Assembly: GCA_902489665.1 (NCBI GenBank)
Contig: CABUAT010000005.1
Location: 20,819 to 84,818, forward strand
Source: an uncultured Collinsella sp.
GTDB taxonomy: Bacteria; Actinomycetota; Coriobacteriia; Coriobacteriales; Coriobacteriaceae
DNA: 64,000 bases
Direction: 5' to 3'
The position numbers and the translations under genes were made by a program. This document shows, in pieces, positions 40,176-51,758 of the stretch. How positions within the stretch are numbered: position 1 is the stretch's first letter; each line of letters starts with the position of its first letter. The notes under the pieces were generated by a model. That model worked only from the letters and a program-made list of their open reading frames with translations, had not been told where the DNA came from and made no database searches.

Positions 40176-40640
40176 TTAGAAGTGACGGCGGATGGCGTCG
40201 ACCATGCCCTGGGGCGTGGTCTGGCCGAGCACGTCGGCTGCGGCATCGGCGTCCATAAAGATGTTCATGAGCGCCTGCAGGGCCTCGACCTGACCGCCCG
40301 GCTCTGCGATGCCCAGATTGATGACGATCTGCGCCGGCACCGGAGCGCCCATGCCAGCCATAGCGTTAAATGTCACGGGCGCGGTGGGCTTCACCACCGC
40401 GATATAGGGCTTGGCCACAAACCCCGGATCGGTATGCGGAATGGCAATGTTTGCCGCCGGCATGGCAAGACCCGTGGGATAGGCATCCTCGCGCGTGCGA
40501 ACGGCGTCGAGCCAACCGGATGCAATGTAGCCACGTGGTGCAAGCTCGCCCTCAAGCCGCGCGAACACCTCATCCGGCGTCGCACACTCCCAATCAAAAA
40601 ACACCAGCTCAGGCGTAAACAGCGCTTCGTTATCCGCCAT
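40176..40640 (-). CDS. PTS EIIA component of the fructose/galactitol type
   Basis: 154 residues. The phospho-accepting His is in ANIAIPHTDP (about residues 63-72), the EIIA-Fru/Mtl/GatA signature. AQIVINLGIAEPGGQVEALQALMNIF matches the C-terminal half. No EIIB, EIIC, regulator or sugar enzyme is adjacent, so the protein either works with a distant permease or has a regulatory role. GAGAGG precedes the ATG at moderate spacing. The sugar is not determinable here. Confidence 0.85.
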   Translation of the reverse strand: MADNEALFTPELVFFDWECATPDEVFARLEGELAPRGYIASGWLDAVRTREDAYPTGLAMPAANIAIPHTDPGFVAKPYIAVVKPTAPVTFNAMAGMGAPVPAQIVINLGIAEPGGQVEALQALMNIFMDADAAADVLGQTTPQGMVDAIRRHF

Positions 40641-40722
40641 GCGCTCACCTCTCTCATCTAGTCACCTGCGACGTTCTTGAATGACCAGTCGTTAAAGACC
40701 GTTCCCGATGACTACCCAAAAC

Positions 40723-40761
40723 AAAAGGTGGCCACGCGCGCCTTGGCGCCAATGACCACCC
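40723..40761 (-). terminator. Probable terminator of purMN
   Basis: On the minus strand, GGTGG ... TGGCGCC AA GGCGCGC ... CCACC forms a long interrupted stem, followed by TTTTG. It lies 32 bp after the purN stop codon. Confidence 0.65.
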
Positions 40762-40792
40762 TGACTACTCGGCTAAATTGTACTGTGCGCCG

Positions 40793-41494
40793 CTAGCCGC
40801 GAGGCGCGTCAATTGCGACCTTGCCGCTCTCCAGCACGTGGACGCGACCGTCGGCGAGCATCTGCACGACCTCGGGATACAGCACGTGCTCAATCGCGTG
40901 GATGTGCTCCTCGAGCGTATCGACGTCCCAGCCCTCCTCAACAGCCAGCGCGCGCTGGGCGATGATGGGGCCGTTGTCGTAGATCTCGTTGGCAAAATGC
41001 ACGGTCACGCCAGTTACCTTGACGCCGCGCGCAAAGGCATCGTCAATCGCATGCGCACCGGTAAAGCTCGGCAGCAGCGCCGGATGCAAGTTGACCACGC
41101 GGTTGGGAAACGCCGCCAGCAGCGGCGTGTGCACCATGCGCATGTAGCCGGCCATGACCACATACTCGCAGCCGCGTTCGAGCAGTTCGTGCGCGATGAT
41201 CTCGTCGGCGGCGATGGGGTCGGCGTAGACATCCTTAGACAGCGTGAGCGTCTGGATGCCCGCGCGCTCAGCGCGCTGCAAACCCTTAGCCGAAGGACGG
41301 CTCGACACCACAAGCTCAATCGAAGCGTTGAGCTTGCCGGCGGCGATCAGATCGATCAGCGCCTGCAGGTTGGTACCCGAACCGCTGATGAGCACACCGA
41401 TCTTGAGCGGCTCGGCCGTATCGGTGCCGGTCGGACGGGTGTAGGGCACAAAGCCCAGGCTCGCGGCAGCAGCCATCTGCTCGTTAGCGCTCAT
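40793..41494 (-). CDS. purN: Phosphoribosylglycinamide formyltransferase
   Basis: 233 residues. It transfers a formyl group from 10-formyl-THF to GAR in purine synthesis. Motifs are IGVLISGSGTNLQALIDL (phosphate loop), VVMAGYMRMVHTPLL, VNLHPALLPSFTGAHAIDDAF with the catalytic His and surrounding loop, and GVTVHFANEIYDNGPIIAQRA with the catalytic Asp region nearby. The start overlaps the end of purM by 11 bp without its own clear ribosome site, so translation is coupled. An N-terminal extension of about 28 residues (MSANEQMAAAASLGFVPYTR) precedes the fold. Confidence 0.95.
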   Translation of the reverse strand: MSANEQMAAAASLGFVPYTRPTGTDTAEPLKIGVLISGSGTNLQALIDLIAAGKLNASIELVVSSRPSAKGLQRAERAGIQTLTLSKDVYADPIAADEIIAHELLERGCEYVVMAGYMRMVHTPLLAAFPNRVVNLHPALLPSFTGAHAIDDAFARGVKVTGVTVHFANEIYDNGPIIAQRALAVEEGWDVDTLEEHIHAIEHVLYPEVVQMLADGRVHVLESGKVAIDAPRG

Positions 41495-42587
41495 CGGAGT
41501 ACACGACCTTACCGGAGCCCTCGACGCACTCGCCCACGCGGAACGGCTTCTCGCCCAGCGCGACCAGGGCCTCGGTCACGGCAGCCTCGTCCTCGGGGGC
41601 GACGATCAGGCACAGGCCGACGCCCATGTTGAAGGTCTTGCATGCCTCGTTGGGCGCGAGCTCGGCCTGGCGCGACACGTAGGTGATGACGGGCGGAACG
41701 TCCCAACCCATCTCGGCGCCGTTGCGGGTGACCACGGCGTCGACGTCGTCGGCGAGCGCGCGGTTGAGGTTCTCGGTAATACCGCCGCCAGTGATGTGGG
41801 CGATAGCGTGCACGTTGGCGCCGCCGCGCAGCAGCTCCAGAATCGGCTTGACATAGATGCGCGTGGGGGCCAACAGGGCGTCTGCCAGCGATGCGCCGCC
41901 GAGTTCCTCGAGCGGACGGCTCAGCTCCTCGGCCTTAGCGGCGGCCTCGGGCGTGCCCGGCTTAATACCGTCGACGCCAATGACCTTACGCACGAGCGAG
42001 TAGCCGTTGGAGTGCACGCCGGTGGAAGGCAGGCCCAGGATCACGTCGCCGGGACGGACATTCGCGGGGTCGAGCATCTTGGGACGGTCGACGACGCCCA
42101 CGGTAAATCCGGCAAGGTCGTAGTCGGCAGGAGCCATGACGCCGGGGTGCTCGGCCATCTCGCCGCCCACGAGCGCGCAGCCCGCGAGCTTGCAGCCGTC
42201 GGCCACACCCTTGATGATCTTTGCCATGTGCTCGGCCTCGATGTGGCCGATGGCAACGTAGTCCAGGAAGAACAGCGGCTCGGCACCCGAAGCCAGAATG
42301 TCGTTGACGCACATAGCAACCAGGTCCTGGCCCACCGTCTCGTGACGGTCCATGATCTGGGCGAGCACGAGCTTGGTGCCCACGCCGTCGGTACCGCTAA
42401 TCAGAATCGGGTCTTCCATATCCTTAAGCGCGGCAGCCGAGAACAGGCCACCAAAGCCACCGATGCCGCCGATGACCTCGGGACGGTTGGTGTCCTTAAC
42501 CATCTGCTTAATAGCGTCAACGGCGCGGCCGCCCTCGGCGGTATCGACGCCGGCATCCTCATACGTCACATGCTTGCTGTCGCTCAT
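41484..42587 (-). CDS. purM: Phosphoribosylformylglycinamidine cyclo-ligase
   Basis: 367 residues. It closes the imidazole ring to give AIR, using ATP. Motifs are YEDAGVDTAEGGRAVDAIK (N-terminus), ILISGTDGVGTKLVLAQ, DLVAMCVNDILASGAEPLFFLDY, GCALVGGEMAEHPGV and GLPSTGVHSNGYSLVRKV, then AHITGGGITENLNRAL. AGGAAGG precedes the ATG. It forms a two-gene unit with purN and follows purF on the same strand after about 155 bp containing a hairpin. Confidence 0.97.
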   Translation of the reverse strand: MSDSKHVTYEDAGVDTAEGGRAVDAIKQMVKDTNRPEVIGGIGGFGGLFSAAALKDMEDPILISGTDGVGTKLVLAQIMDRHETVGQDLVAMCVNDILASGAEPLFFLDYVAIGHIEAEHMAKIIKGVADGCKLAGCALVGGEMAEHPGVMAPADYDLAGFTVGVVDRPKMLDPANVRPGDVILGLPSTGVHSNGYSLVRKVIGVDGIKPGTPEAAAKAEELSRPLEELGGASLADALLAPTRIYVKPILELLRGGANVHAIAHITGGGITENLNRALADDVDAVVTRNGAEMGWDVPPVITYVSRQAELAPNEACKTFNMGVGLCLIVAPEDEAAVTEALVALGEKPFRVGECVEGSGKVVYSDER

Positions 42588-42705
42588 CTGAGCCTTCCTC
42601 TCCCACTACCGTGGCGCCGCCCGGGCGTCAAACGGTGCTCATAGTTGCGTTCATTTCGGCGCGCGCCATAACAACGCGCGCCGTCATATCAACAAAACAG
42701 CAGGT

Positions 42706-42746
42706 AAAACCTACCAAAATAAACCTGTCCCTTTTTGGCAGGTTTT
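42706..42746. repeat. REP-like hairpin E10 at the end of purF
   Basis: On the minus strand, AAAACCTGCCAAAA and TTTTGGTAGGTTTT flank AGGGACAGGTTTAT. The same unit occurs twice, inverted, at 31581-31620 and 31743-31780. It overlaps the purF stop codon and lies between purF and purM. Confidence 0.75.
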
Positions 42747-44415
42747 AGGCCTCGCCGTGTTCCTCTTCCCAGCTGCGATCGTCGTATTTCTCGACCACGG
42801 CGTCGTCATCAAAGTGCAGCGGCTTGTCCAGGTTGCGGGGCTTAAAGCCCTCCATGAACTTGTCGCGGCCAAAGCTCTCGGGAATCGCCACGGGGTAGCG
42901 GCCGGTAAAGCACGCATCGCAGTAACCGCCCTTGGGCATGACCTTAAGCAGGCCCTCGACCGAAAGGAAGGCCAGCGAATCGGCGCCGATATACTCGCAA
43001 ATCTCGTCGACCGTCTTGTTGGCGCTGATAAGCTGCGACTGCACGTCGGTATCGATACCGTAGAAGCACGGCCAGATGACCTCGGGCGAGTTGATGCGGA
43101 TATGAATCTCCTTGGCGCCGGCGTTGCGCAGCATCTTGACGAGCTGCACCATGGTGGTGCCGCGCACGATGGAGTCGTCGATGACGACCAGGCGCTTGCC
43201 CTCGATGTTGTCACGCAGCGGGTTGAGCTTCATACGCACGCCCATGGCACGCAGCTCCTGCGTAGGCTCGATAAACGTACGGCCCACATAGCGGTTCTTG
43301 ATGAGGCCCTCGCCAAAGGGAATGCCGCTCTCGTGCGAATAGCCCTCCGCGGGCGGCAGGCCGGAGTCGGGCACGCCGATGACCAGGTCGGCCTCGACGG
43401 GCTCCTCATGTGCCAGCTGACGACCCATGTCATAACGGCAGGCGTAGACGCTCTTGCCGTTCATGATGGAATCGGGGCGAGCAAAGTAGACCTGCTCAAA
43501 AATGCAGTTAGCAGGCTCTTCGGCGGCAGGCACGCCCTGCTCGGACACAAGGCCCTCGGCGCTGATGCGCAAAATCTCACCGGGACGGACGTCGCGGACG
43601 TACTCGGCGCCCACGATATCGAGCGCGCAGGTCTCGGAGGCAACGACCCAGCCGCCGGCGCGCGTGACATGGGTGGTGGCGTCGACCGTCGCGGCGCCGT
43701 CCTGCGACGGCAGCTGCGAAACGGATGCGGCATCGGCCTGGTCCAGGCCCTCATCCACCAGCTTGCCCAGCACGAGCGGGCGAATGCCGTGCGGATCGCG
43801 GAATGCGTAGAGCGCCTGCTCGTTGATGAGCGTCATGGCGTAGCCGCCGCGCACGAGCTCCATGGTCTTGCGAATGCCCTCGCGCAGATGGCCAGTACGC
43901 TGAGTAAAGTAGCCGATGAGTTTGGTCGCGACCTCGGAATCCGAGTTGGAGAGGAACGGTACGCCCAGCTCGATCAGCTGGCGACGCAGCTCGTCGGTGT
44001 TGACGAGGGTGCCGTTGTGCGCGAGCGCGATAATGACGCTATTGATGGTAGAGAGGTGCGGCTGAGAGGCTTCCCAGCTCTTGGCGCCGGCGGTGCCGTA
44101 GCGCACATGACCCACGGCCAGCTGACCGGAGAGCGTCGACAAGTCGGCATTGGAGAACACGCGGTCGAGCAGGCCCAGATCCTTGCGGACCATAACCGTA
44201 CCGCCGTCACCAACGGCGATTCCCGCCGATTCTTGGCCGCGATGCTGCAGTGCACGCAGGCCAAAGTACGTCAGTCGAGCCACGTCGCGATCGGGCGCCC
44301 AGACACCAAAAACGCCGCATTCCTCATGCAGCTGGTCAGAGTCCGGATCATACGTCGACATGGCGTTCACCTGTCCCGCGGCACGCTCGGCCGCGCGGAT
44401 GGTTTCTTGAGACAT
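42745..44415 (-). CDS. purF: Amidophosphoribosyltransferase
   Basis: 556 residues. It commits PRPP to purine synthesis using glutamine. The N-terminal glutaminase domain starts at CGVFGVWAPDRDVARLTYFG; the Cys (residue 33) would be the nucleophile after removal of a propeptide of 32 residues, longer than in many homologues. GLRALQHRGQESAGIAV and ALAHNGTLVNTDELR follow. The C-terminal phosphoribosyl domain has GVPDSGLPPAEGYSHESGIPFGEGLIKNRYVGRTFIEP and the PRPP loop VVIDDSIVRGTT. Cys residues late in the protein (CDACFTGRYP and others) fit the Fe-S-containing class. Ribosome site GAGGGGATG upstream. Confidence 0.96.
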   Translation of the reverse strand: MSQETIRAAERAAGQVNAMSTYDPDSDQLHEECGVFGVWAPDRDVARLTYFGLRALQHRGQESAGIAVGDGGTVMVRKDLGLLDRVFSNADLSTLSGQLAVGHVRYGTAGAKSWEASQPHLSTINSVIIALAHNGTLVNTDELRRQLIELGVPFLSNSDSEVATKLIGYFTQRTGHLREGIRKTMELVRGGYAMTLINEQALYAFRDPHGIRPLVLGKLVDEGLDQADAASVSQLPSQDGAATVDATTHVTRAGGWVVASETCALDIVGAEYVRDVRPGEILRISAEGLVSEQGVPAAEEPANCIFEQVYFARPDSIMNGKSVYACRYDMGRQLAHEEPVEADLVIGVPDSGLPPAEGYSHESGIPFGEGLIKNRYVGRTFIEPTQELRAMGVRMKLNPLRDNIEGKRLVVIDDSIVRGTTMVQLVKMLRNAGAKEIHIRINSPEVIWPCFYGIDTDVQSQLISANKTVDEICEYIGADSLAFLSVEGLLKVMPKGGYCDACFTGRYPVAIPESFGRDKFMEGFKPRNLDKPLHFDDDAVVEKYDDRSWEEEHGEA

Positions 44416-44711
44416 GGCATCCCCTCAGAGCCTCGTATTTTGGCGTTACCCGCCTTATTATACGCACGGCGCGACGCGCTCCCCCGCGCATGAGCAGCGC
44501 TTTTTAAAAGCCCACCGAGCTTATTATCCGTTTTGCGACCAAACATTTTATTGGGTAGTCCACTCTCAGGGGCAACGGCCTCGAAGACTTCCCGTGCGCC
44601 GTGTCTCGCCCGCGCTAGGGGCTACATTGTTGCAATTGGGACGTTCGTCCTGTCTTTTAGCTGGTCGTCGGCGTATCCTTGTAGGCTACTACAAGACGAG
44701 AAAGGTAGCGT

Positions 44712-45941
44712 ATGGATCGAAATCAACTCGACCCCAGTGTCCCCAGCACCACGGAGGCCAAGAAGATCCCCCTTATCATCAAGGTCTACGCAGTCCTGTG
44801 CACCCTATCTGGCGTGGGCACGCTCCCGTCAGTCGCCGTCTTTATGTGGCAGGTCATCACCGCACTCATTAACGGCAACGTCGCCGCTAAGCTCGGTGAT
44901 AACACCCTGGTCGCGGTTGGCCTTATCGTCGCCGGCATTATGCTCTCGGCGGCAAGCGCGATCATCTTGATCGTCTTTGGCCTGGACCTCATCAAGGACC
45001 AGCGGCGCAATGCCGCCCGCCTGTCTTACGTCCTCATCGCATTTACCGTCGTGGAGCTTTTAGTTGACGTGATGCTCCAAGGCATCGGACCCTTCCTGCT
45101 GCGCCCCGCCGTCCAGCTTGTCATCCTCATTGCGCTGTCGGCCACCGTCGACCCCACGCTACGCCAGGAGCGCGAACTGCAGCGCCGTCTGCAAGAGATG
45201 CTCGACCGCGATGCCGCCGCCGAGGGGATGCTCGGCCGCGACGAAACCGGCGAGGGCTACATCAAGCTCAACTACTTCAACCTGTTCTGGGTATTCTTCG
45301 TCTGCAGCGTGTTAGGTCTCATTCTCGAGGAAGTCTGGCATATGGTCGTCGTCGATCCCGGCGTCTATCAGGACCGTGCCGGTATGCTATTTGGCCCCTT
45401 TAGCCCCATCTACGGATTTGGCGCGGTGCTCATGACCATGGCGCTCAACCGCTTCTATAAAAAGAATCCTCTGATCATTTTCCTGGTAAGTGCCCTGATC
45501 GGCGGCGCTTTCGAGGTGTTTGTAGGCTGGTTTATGCAGACCTCATTTGGCGTGGTGTCGTGGAGCTATTCACACATTAGGCTATTCGGCATGCCCGATC
45601 CCATCGCGGTATTGACCGGGGGACGCACATGCACGCCGTTTGCCTGCATGTGGGGCCTGGGTGGCCTCATCTGGATCAAGGTCTTGCTGCCGCGCCTGCT
45701 TAAGCTCATCAATATGATTCCATGGAAACGCCGCTACTCTGCTACCGTCATCCTGACCGCCGTCATGTTGATCGACGGCGTCATGACGTTGCAATCGCTC
45801 GACTATTGGTATCAGCGCGTCAACGGAACCGTTCGAAATATTCCCGTCGCACAGTTCTATGACAAGCATTTCGATAACGAATATATGGAGAACCGTTTTC
45901 AGAGTATGACCATGAGCCCCAAGGACGCCACACGCGTGTAG
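44712..45941 (+). CDS. Membrane protein of the putative ABC-transporter permease CmpB family
   Basis: 409 residues with at least eight hydrophobic segments. Residues about 20-150 form a first group of four helices and end in a charged linker (RQERELQRRLQEMLDRDAAAEGM). The second part, from about residue 190, resembles the CmpB-type family: LNLFWVFFVCSVLGLILEEVWH-like start (visible FWVFFVCSVLGLILEEVWH), GMLFGPFSPIYGFGAVLMT, and LIGGAFEVFVGWFMQTSFGVVSW. The function of the family is unknown. GAGAAAGG precedes the ATG. It is alone on the plus strand between two minus-strand clusters. Confidence 0.75.
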   Translation: MDRNQLDPSVPSTTEAKKIPLIIKVYAVLCTLSGVGTLPSVAVFMWQVITALINGNVAAKLGDNTLVAVGLIVAGIMLSAASAIILIVFGLDLIKDQRRNAARLSYVLIAFTVVELLVDVMLQGIGPFLLRPAVQLVILIALSATVDPTLRQERELQRRLQEMLDRDAAAEGMLGRDETGEGYIKLNYFNLFWVFFVCSVLGLILEEVWHMVVVDPGVYQDRAGMLFGPFSPIYGFGAVLMTMALNRFYKKNPLIIFLVSALIGGAFEVFVGWFMQTSFGVVSWSYSHIRLFGMPDPIAVLTGGRTCTPFACMWGLGGLIWIKVLLPRLLKLINMIPWKRRYSATVILTAVMLIDGVMTLQSLDYWYQRVNGTVRNIPVAQFYDKHFDNEYMENRFQSMTMSPKDATRV

Positions 45942-45973
45942 CAAACGCCAGAGCAAAATAGCTCCAACACATC

Positions 45974-46014
45974 AAAGCCCGCTGGCAGATCTACATGAAC
46001 TGCCGGCGGGCTTT
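45974..46014. terminator. Bidirectional terminator between two convergent genes
   Basis: AAAGCCCGCTGGCAG and CTGCCGGCGGGCTTT form a 15-bp stem with one mismatch around an 11-nt loop. It lies 32 bp after the membrane-protein stop and 33 bp after the MoaE-like stop on the other strand. The A-run and T-run at either end serve both directions. Confidence 0.8.
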
Positions 46015-46047
46015 CGCTATAGACAGACTCGGATTGCCGACGAGGCC

Positions 46048-46464
46048 TTACGCCTCGCGCTCGACCTCGCTCACGCACTCGTTCTTGATGGTGCCGACGA
46101 GCGACTGCAGCGCATCGACCACATGCGGGCGAATGTCTCCGCCAATGAGCACGAGCATGATGTCGTCGCCCACGGTAAGCTCGCCGCTCGCCAGCCACAC
46201 GCGCACATAGCCGATACCCGGCATCGTGCGCGTCGCCTCGATAGCGGCCTGCACCTTTTCGGCATCGAAGCCAAACACCATGCCGCCCACCTTGTGGCCT
46301 GGCGCCACGCCATCGGTCTCGACTCCGCGCACTTCGGCCTTGGGCGTCGCGCGCACCACGCCGTTGTGTGTCAGGTACATCCCACAATCAGCCGCCGAAA
46401 CATCGGCCTTGGCTTCGCGCAGCCAAGCATCAACCGAAGGCATCGATTTGCCGTTCTCAAGCAT
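46048..46464 (-). CDS. MoaE-like molybdopterin synthase family protein
   Basis: 138 residues. The sequence (MPSVDAWLREAKAD, GMYLTHNGVVRATPKAEVRG, MPGIGYVRVWLASGELTVGD, VLIGGDIRPHVVDALQSLVG) resembles short MoaE-like proteins of anaerobic gut bacteria. MoaE makes molybdopterin together with MoaD, but no moaA, moaC, moaD or moeA gene is in the window. The active-site Lys residues of canonical MoaE are not clearly placed, so the enzymatic role is uncertain. Start chosen at 46464 because AAAGGAG lies five bases upstream; ATG codons at 46467 and 46497 are alternatives. It lies 36 bp after the sortase gene. Confidence 0.6.
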   Translation of the reverse strand: MLENGKSMPSVDAWLREAKADVSAADCGMYLTHNGVVRATPKAEVRGVETDGVAPGHKVGGMVFGFDAEKVQAAIEATRTMPGIGYVRVWLASGELTVGDDIMLVLIGGDIRPHVVDALQSLVGTIKNECVSEVEREA

Positions 46465-46500
46465 CATTTCTCCTTTCACCGTCATTGAGTAGCCCATAAT

Positions 46501-47499
46501 CTATTCCTCGACCGGCGTGAGCACCATGACGGCACGTGTGTTGCTCAGCGATAACGAACGACAGGTCACAAGCGTTACGACCTTGGTTGCCGAAGCGGCA
46601 CGATCGATGGCATCGCTCGCCACGGCAGAGGCACCGTCGAGCATCTCGGACAGGTAGTTCTTGAGCCCGTCGTCGCCCTCAAAATTGGTCGTGCGCGCCT
46701 TGGCATACGTGTCCTCGACAACTTTGGTCGCCAGTGGTCGCAGTTTATACGTAGCATCCCGTGTGATGTAATACACGAACTCGATGCTATCGAACGTTGC
46801 CTGATCAGTGGTGTCCGAAATCACGTTGAACATCGACCCGTCATTCATGTGGTGGCCGTAGATCGTGGTCTGCTGATCCACCATGCCCGGCGCGGTGTCA
46901 TTGCTATCCAGGAAAATGGCCCCGGATGCATTGGCCGTACCGTCGAACAGCGTGTTGAGGTATTTGGAGTTGTTGTTGGTCTGCACCACGGGATAGTTGA
47001 TGTTGGTTCCCGGCGCGTAAATCCAACCCACAACCTCGGGATTTGTCTGGGCAAGTGCATCGAAGTCGATAATCGGCACGCCGCTGGCGTCCTTATCGCT
47101 TACATATTGCTTCTCGATTTTCTGGTACGAATCGCTTGCCTGTTTATAGCCAATCTGAGCATTGATAAAGATAGCGGCGGCGGCGACAATCAGGCCGATG
47201 CCGATGATGATGAGCAGAATGGGAATAATGGAGCGGCGCTTTTTGCGCGGCGGCTCGGTGTAATCCGACGGCGCGGCATGCGATGAAGACCGGGGCGGCT
47301 TCTTAGCGTTGCTATAAGATGAAGGTCGATATGCGGCTGGCGCGTCCTGTCGACGATGCGTCGCCGGCGTCACGGGGCGCGGCGCGCGCGGCTGCTGAGG
47401 AGAGGATGTCCGACCCTGCTGTGCCGCATGGGCAGCACCCGGCTTCGACGGATCGGGAATCTGAGAAGCCTTGAATCGTTTTCCCTGATAGTCGGACAT
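46501..47499 (-). CDS. srtB: Class B sortase with a long disordered N-terminus
   Basis: 332 residues. Residues 1-80 are rich in Pro, Ser, Gln and Arg and look disordered and cytoplasmic. One membrane helix follows at about 88-108 (SIIPILLIIIGIGLIVAAAA). The sortase domain shows GWIYAPGTNINYPVVQTNNN, catalytic His in IYGHHMNDGSMF, catalytic Cys in VTLVTCRSLSL and Arg in NTRAVMVL. Class B enzymes attach surface proteins or polymerise pili in some anaerobes. The LPTTG adhesin at 990-7286 is a possible substrate, but it is 39 kb away and other substrates may lie outside the window. AAGGAG precedes the ATG by five bases. Confidence 0.9.
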   Translation of the reverse strand: MSDYQGKRFKASQIPDPSKPGAAHAAQQGRTSSPQQPRAPRPVTPATHRRQDAPAAYRPSSYSNAKKPPRSSSHAAPSDYTEPPRKKRRSIIPILLIIIGIGLIVAAAAIFINAQIGYKQASDSYQKIEKQYVSDKDASGVPIIDFDALAQTNPEVVGWIYAPGTNINYPVVQTNNNSKYLNTLFDGTANASGAIFLDSNDTAPGMVDQQTTIYGHHMNDGSMFNVISDTTDQATFDSIEFVYYITRDATYKLRPLATKVVEDTYAKARTTNFEGDDGLKNYLSEMLDGASAVASDAIDRAASATKVVTLVTCRSLSLSNTRAVMVLTPVEE

Positions 47500-47534
47500 G
47501 GCTCTCCTTATACTGCGGTGAAACGGCGGAACGC

Positions 47535-47999
47535 CTAGGCGTCGGCCATCTCCTGCTTCATCTTCTCGATAACCTTGCGGTACTCGGGGTCGCAAGCGCC
47601 CAGAATCTGCGTGGCGTAGATGGCGGCGTTCTTGGCGCCGTTGATGGCAACGCAGGCCACGGGCACGCCCGAAGGCATCTGCACCATCGACAGCAGCGAA
47701 TCCATGCCGCCCAGGTCACTCGTCTTCATAGGCACGCCGATGACCGGCAGCGGCGTAAAGGCAGCCACGACACCACCCAGGTGAGCGGCCTTGCCGGCGG
47801 CGGCGATAATCACTTTGATACCGCGATCGGCGGCAGTCGAGGCCCACTCGTGGACCTTCGCCGGCGTGCGGTGTGCGCTCGCAATCACGAGCTCATAGGG
47901 CACACCCAGCGCCTCGAGCTCGGCGGTGCAACCTTCCATAACGCCCAGATCGGACTTGGAGCCCATGATAATCCCGACAACCGGCTTTTGATCTGCCAT
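47535..47999 (-). CDS. purE: N5-carboxyaminoimidazole ribonucleotide mutase
   Basis: 154 residues, the class I PurE length. VGIIMGSKSDLGVM opens the fold; ELVIASAHRTPAKVHEWAS carries the active-site His, and AAGKAAHLGGVVAAFTPLPVIGVP and GMDSLLSMVQMPSGVPVACVAI complete the family pattern. Start ATG 47999 has AGGAGG nine bases upstream; a TTG two codons earlier is less likely. No purK is adjacent. A TATACT box on the minus strand near 48063-48068 could be its -10 element. Confidence 0.97.
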   Translation of the reverse strand: MADQKPVVGIIMGSKSDLGVMEGCTAELEALGVPYELVIASAHRTPAKVHEWASTAADRGIKVIIAAAGKAAHLGGVVAAFTPLPVIGVPMKTSDLGGMDSLLSMVQMPSGVPVACVAINGAKNAAIYATQILGACDPEYRKVIEKMKQEMADA

Positions 48000-48062
48000 A
48001 AACAAAGACCTCCTGTTGAGAGCGGTGACGCGGCGGATCCGCGACCCTTAACTACTGAGAGT

Positions 48063-48068
48063 AGTATA
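48063..48068 (-). promoter_or_regulatory. Possible -10 box of purE
   Basis: TATACT on the minus strand, 64 bp before the purE start codon. No clear -35 box was found. The long palindrome at 48095-48182 begins just upstream. Confidence 0.35.
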
Positions 48069-48094
48069 GCTGCTCCCGTCCCTGCGGTCTTTGT

Positions 48095-48182
48095 GGCGCT
48101 TCGCGGGCGGGCCAGGCTTTATCTTCACTCCGGTTGCTTCGCAAAGTCGTTCAGATAAAGCCTGGCCCGCCCGCGAAGCGCC
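48095..48182. repeat. Long-armed hairpin E16 with CTCCGGTTGC core
   Basis: Perfect 30-bp arms: 48095-48124 (starting GGCGCTTCGCGGGCGGGC) and 48153-48182 are exact complements. The 28-nt loop is TCACTCCGGTTGCTTCGC then AAAGTCGTTC. The loop is related to the reverse complement of the loop in the hairpin at 48341-48431, although the arms of the two elements differ completely. Confidence 0.9.
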
Positions 48183-48231
48183 CTGCGACCTACCGGGAAT
48201 TGCCATGACGTACGTTGGCTGAAATATTAAC

Positions 48232-48267
48232 GTGGGATCCGTCGTTCGAATGAACGACGGATCCCAC
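48232..48267 (+). repeat. Perfect 16-bp hairpin E17
   Basis: GTGGGATCCGTCGTTC and its complement GAACGACGGATCCCAC flank the loop GAAT. ACTCACTTTTTATTC follows on the plus strand. It has terminator form, but no plus-strand gene lies upstream. Confidence 0.8.
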
Positions 48268-48340
48268 ACTCACTTTTTATTCAGCCCTAGTCATCGCGCA
48301 AAGCCCCTTCGGCAGCACACGGTGCAGCCAAGTCACCGCA

Positions 48341-48431
48341 GGCCGGGGCGGGAGGGGCCGAGTTTCCTCCTGAGCGACTCTGCTTGCAACCGGAGCGAAA
48401 GGGGGAAATCTCGGCCCCTCCCGCCCCGGCC
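48341..48431. repeat. Long-armed hairpin E18 after carB
   Basis: Arms of about 27 bp: GGCCGGGGCGGGAGGGGCC then GAGTTTCC (left), with the complement at 48404-48431 (one extra base). The loop 48368-48403 contains the reverse complement of CTCCGGTTGCAAGCAGAG then TCGCTCAG, close to the loop of the element at 48095-48182. It starts 11 bp after the carB stop on that strand and probably ends carAB transcription. Confidence 0.85.
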
Positions 48432-48442
48432 GGCCAGGTCAA

Positions 48443-51757
<3,315 letters not shown>

Positions 51758-51758
51758 A

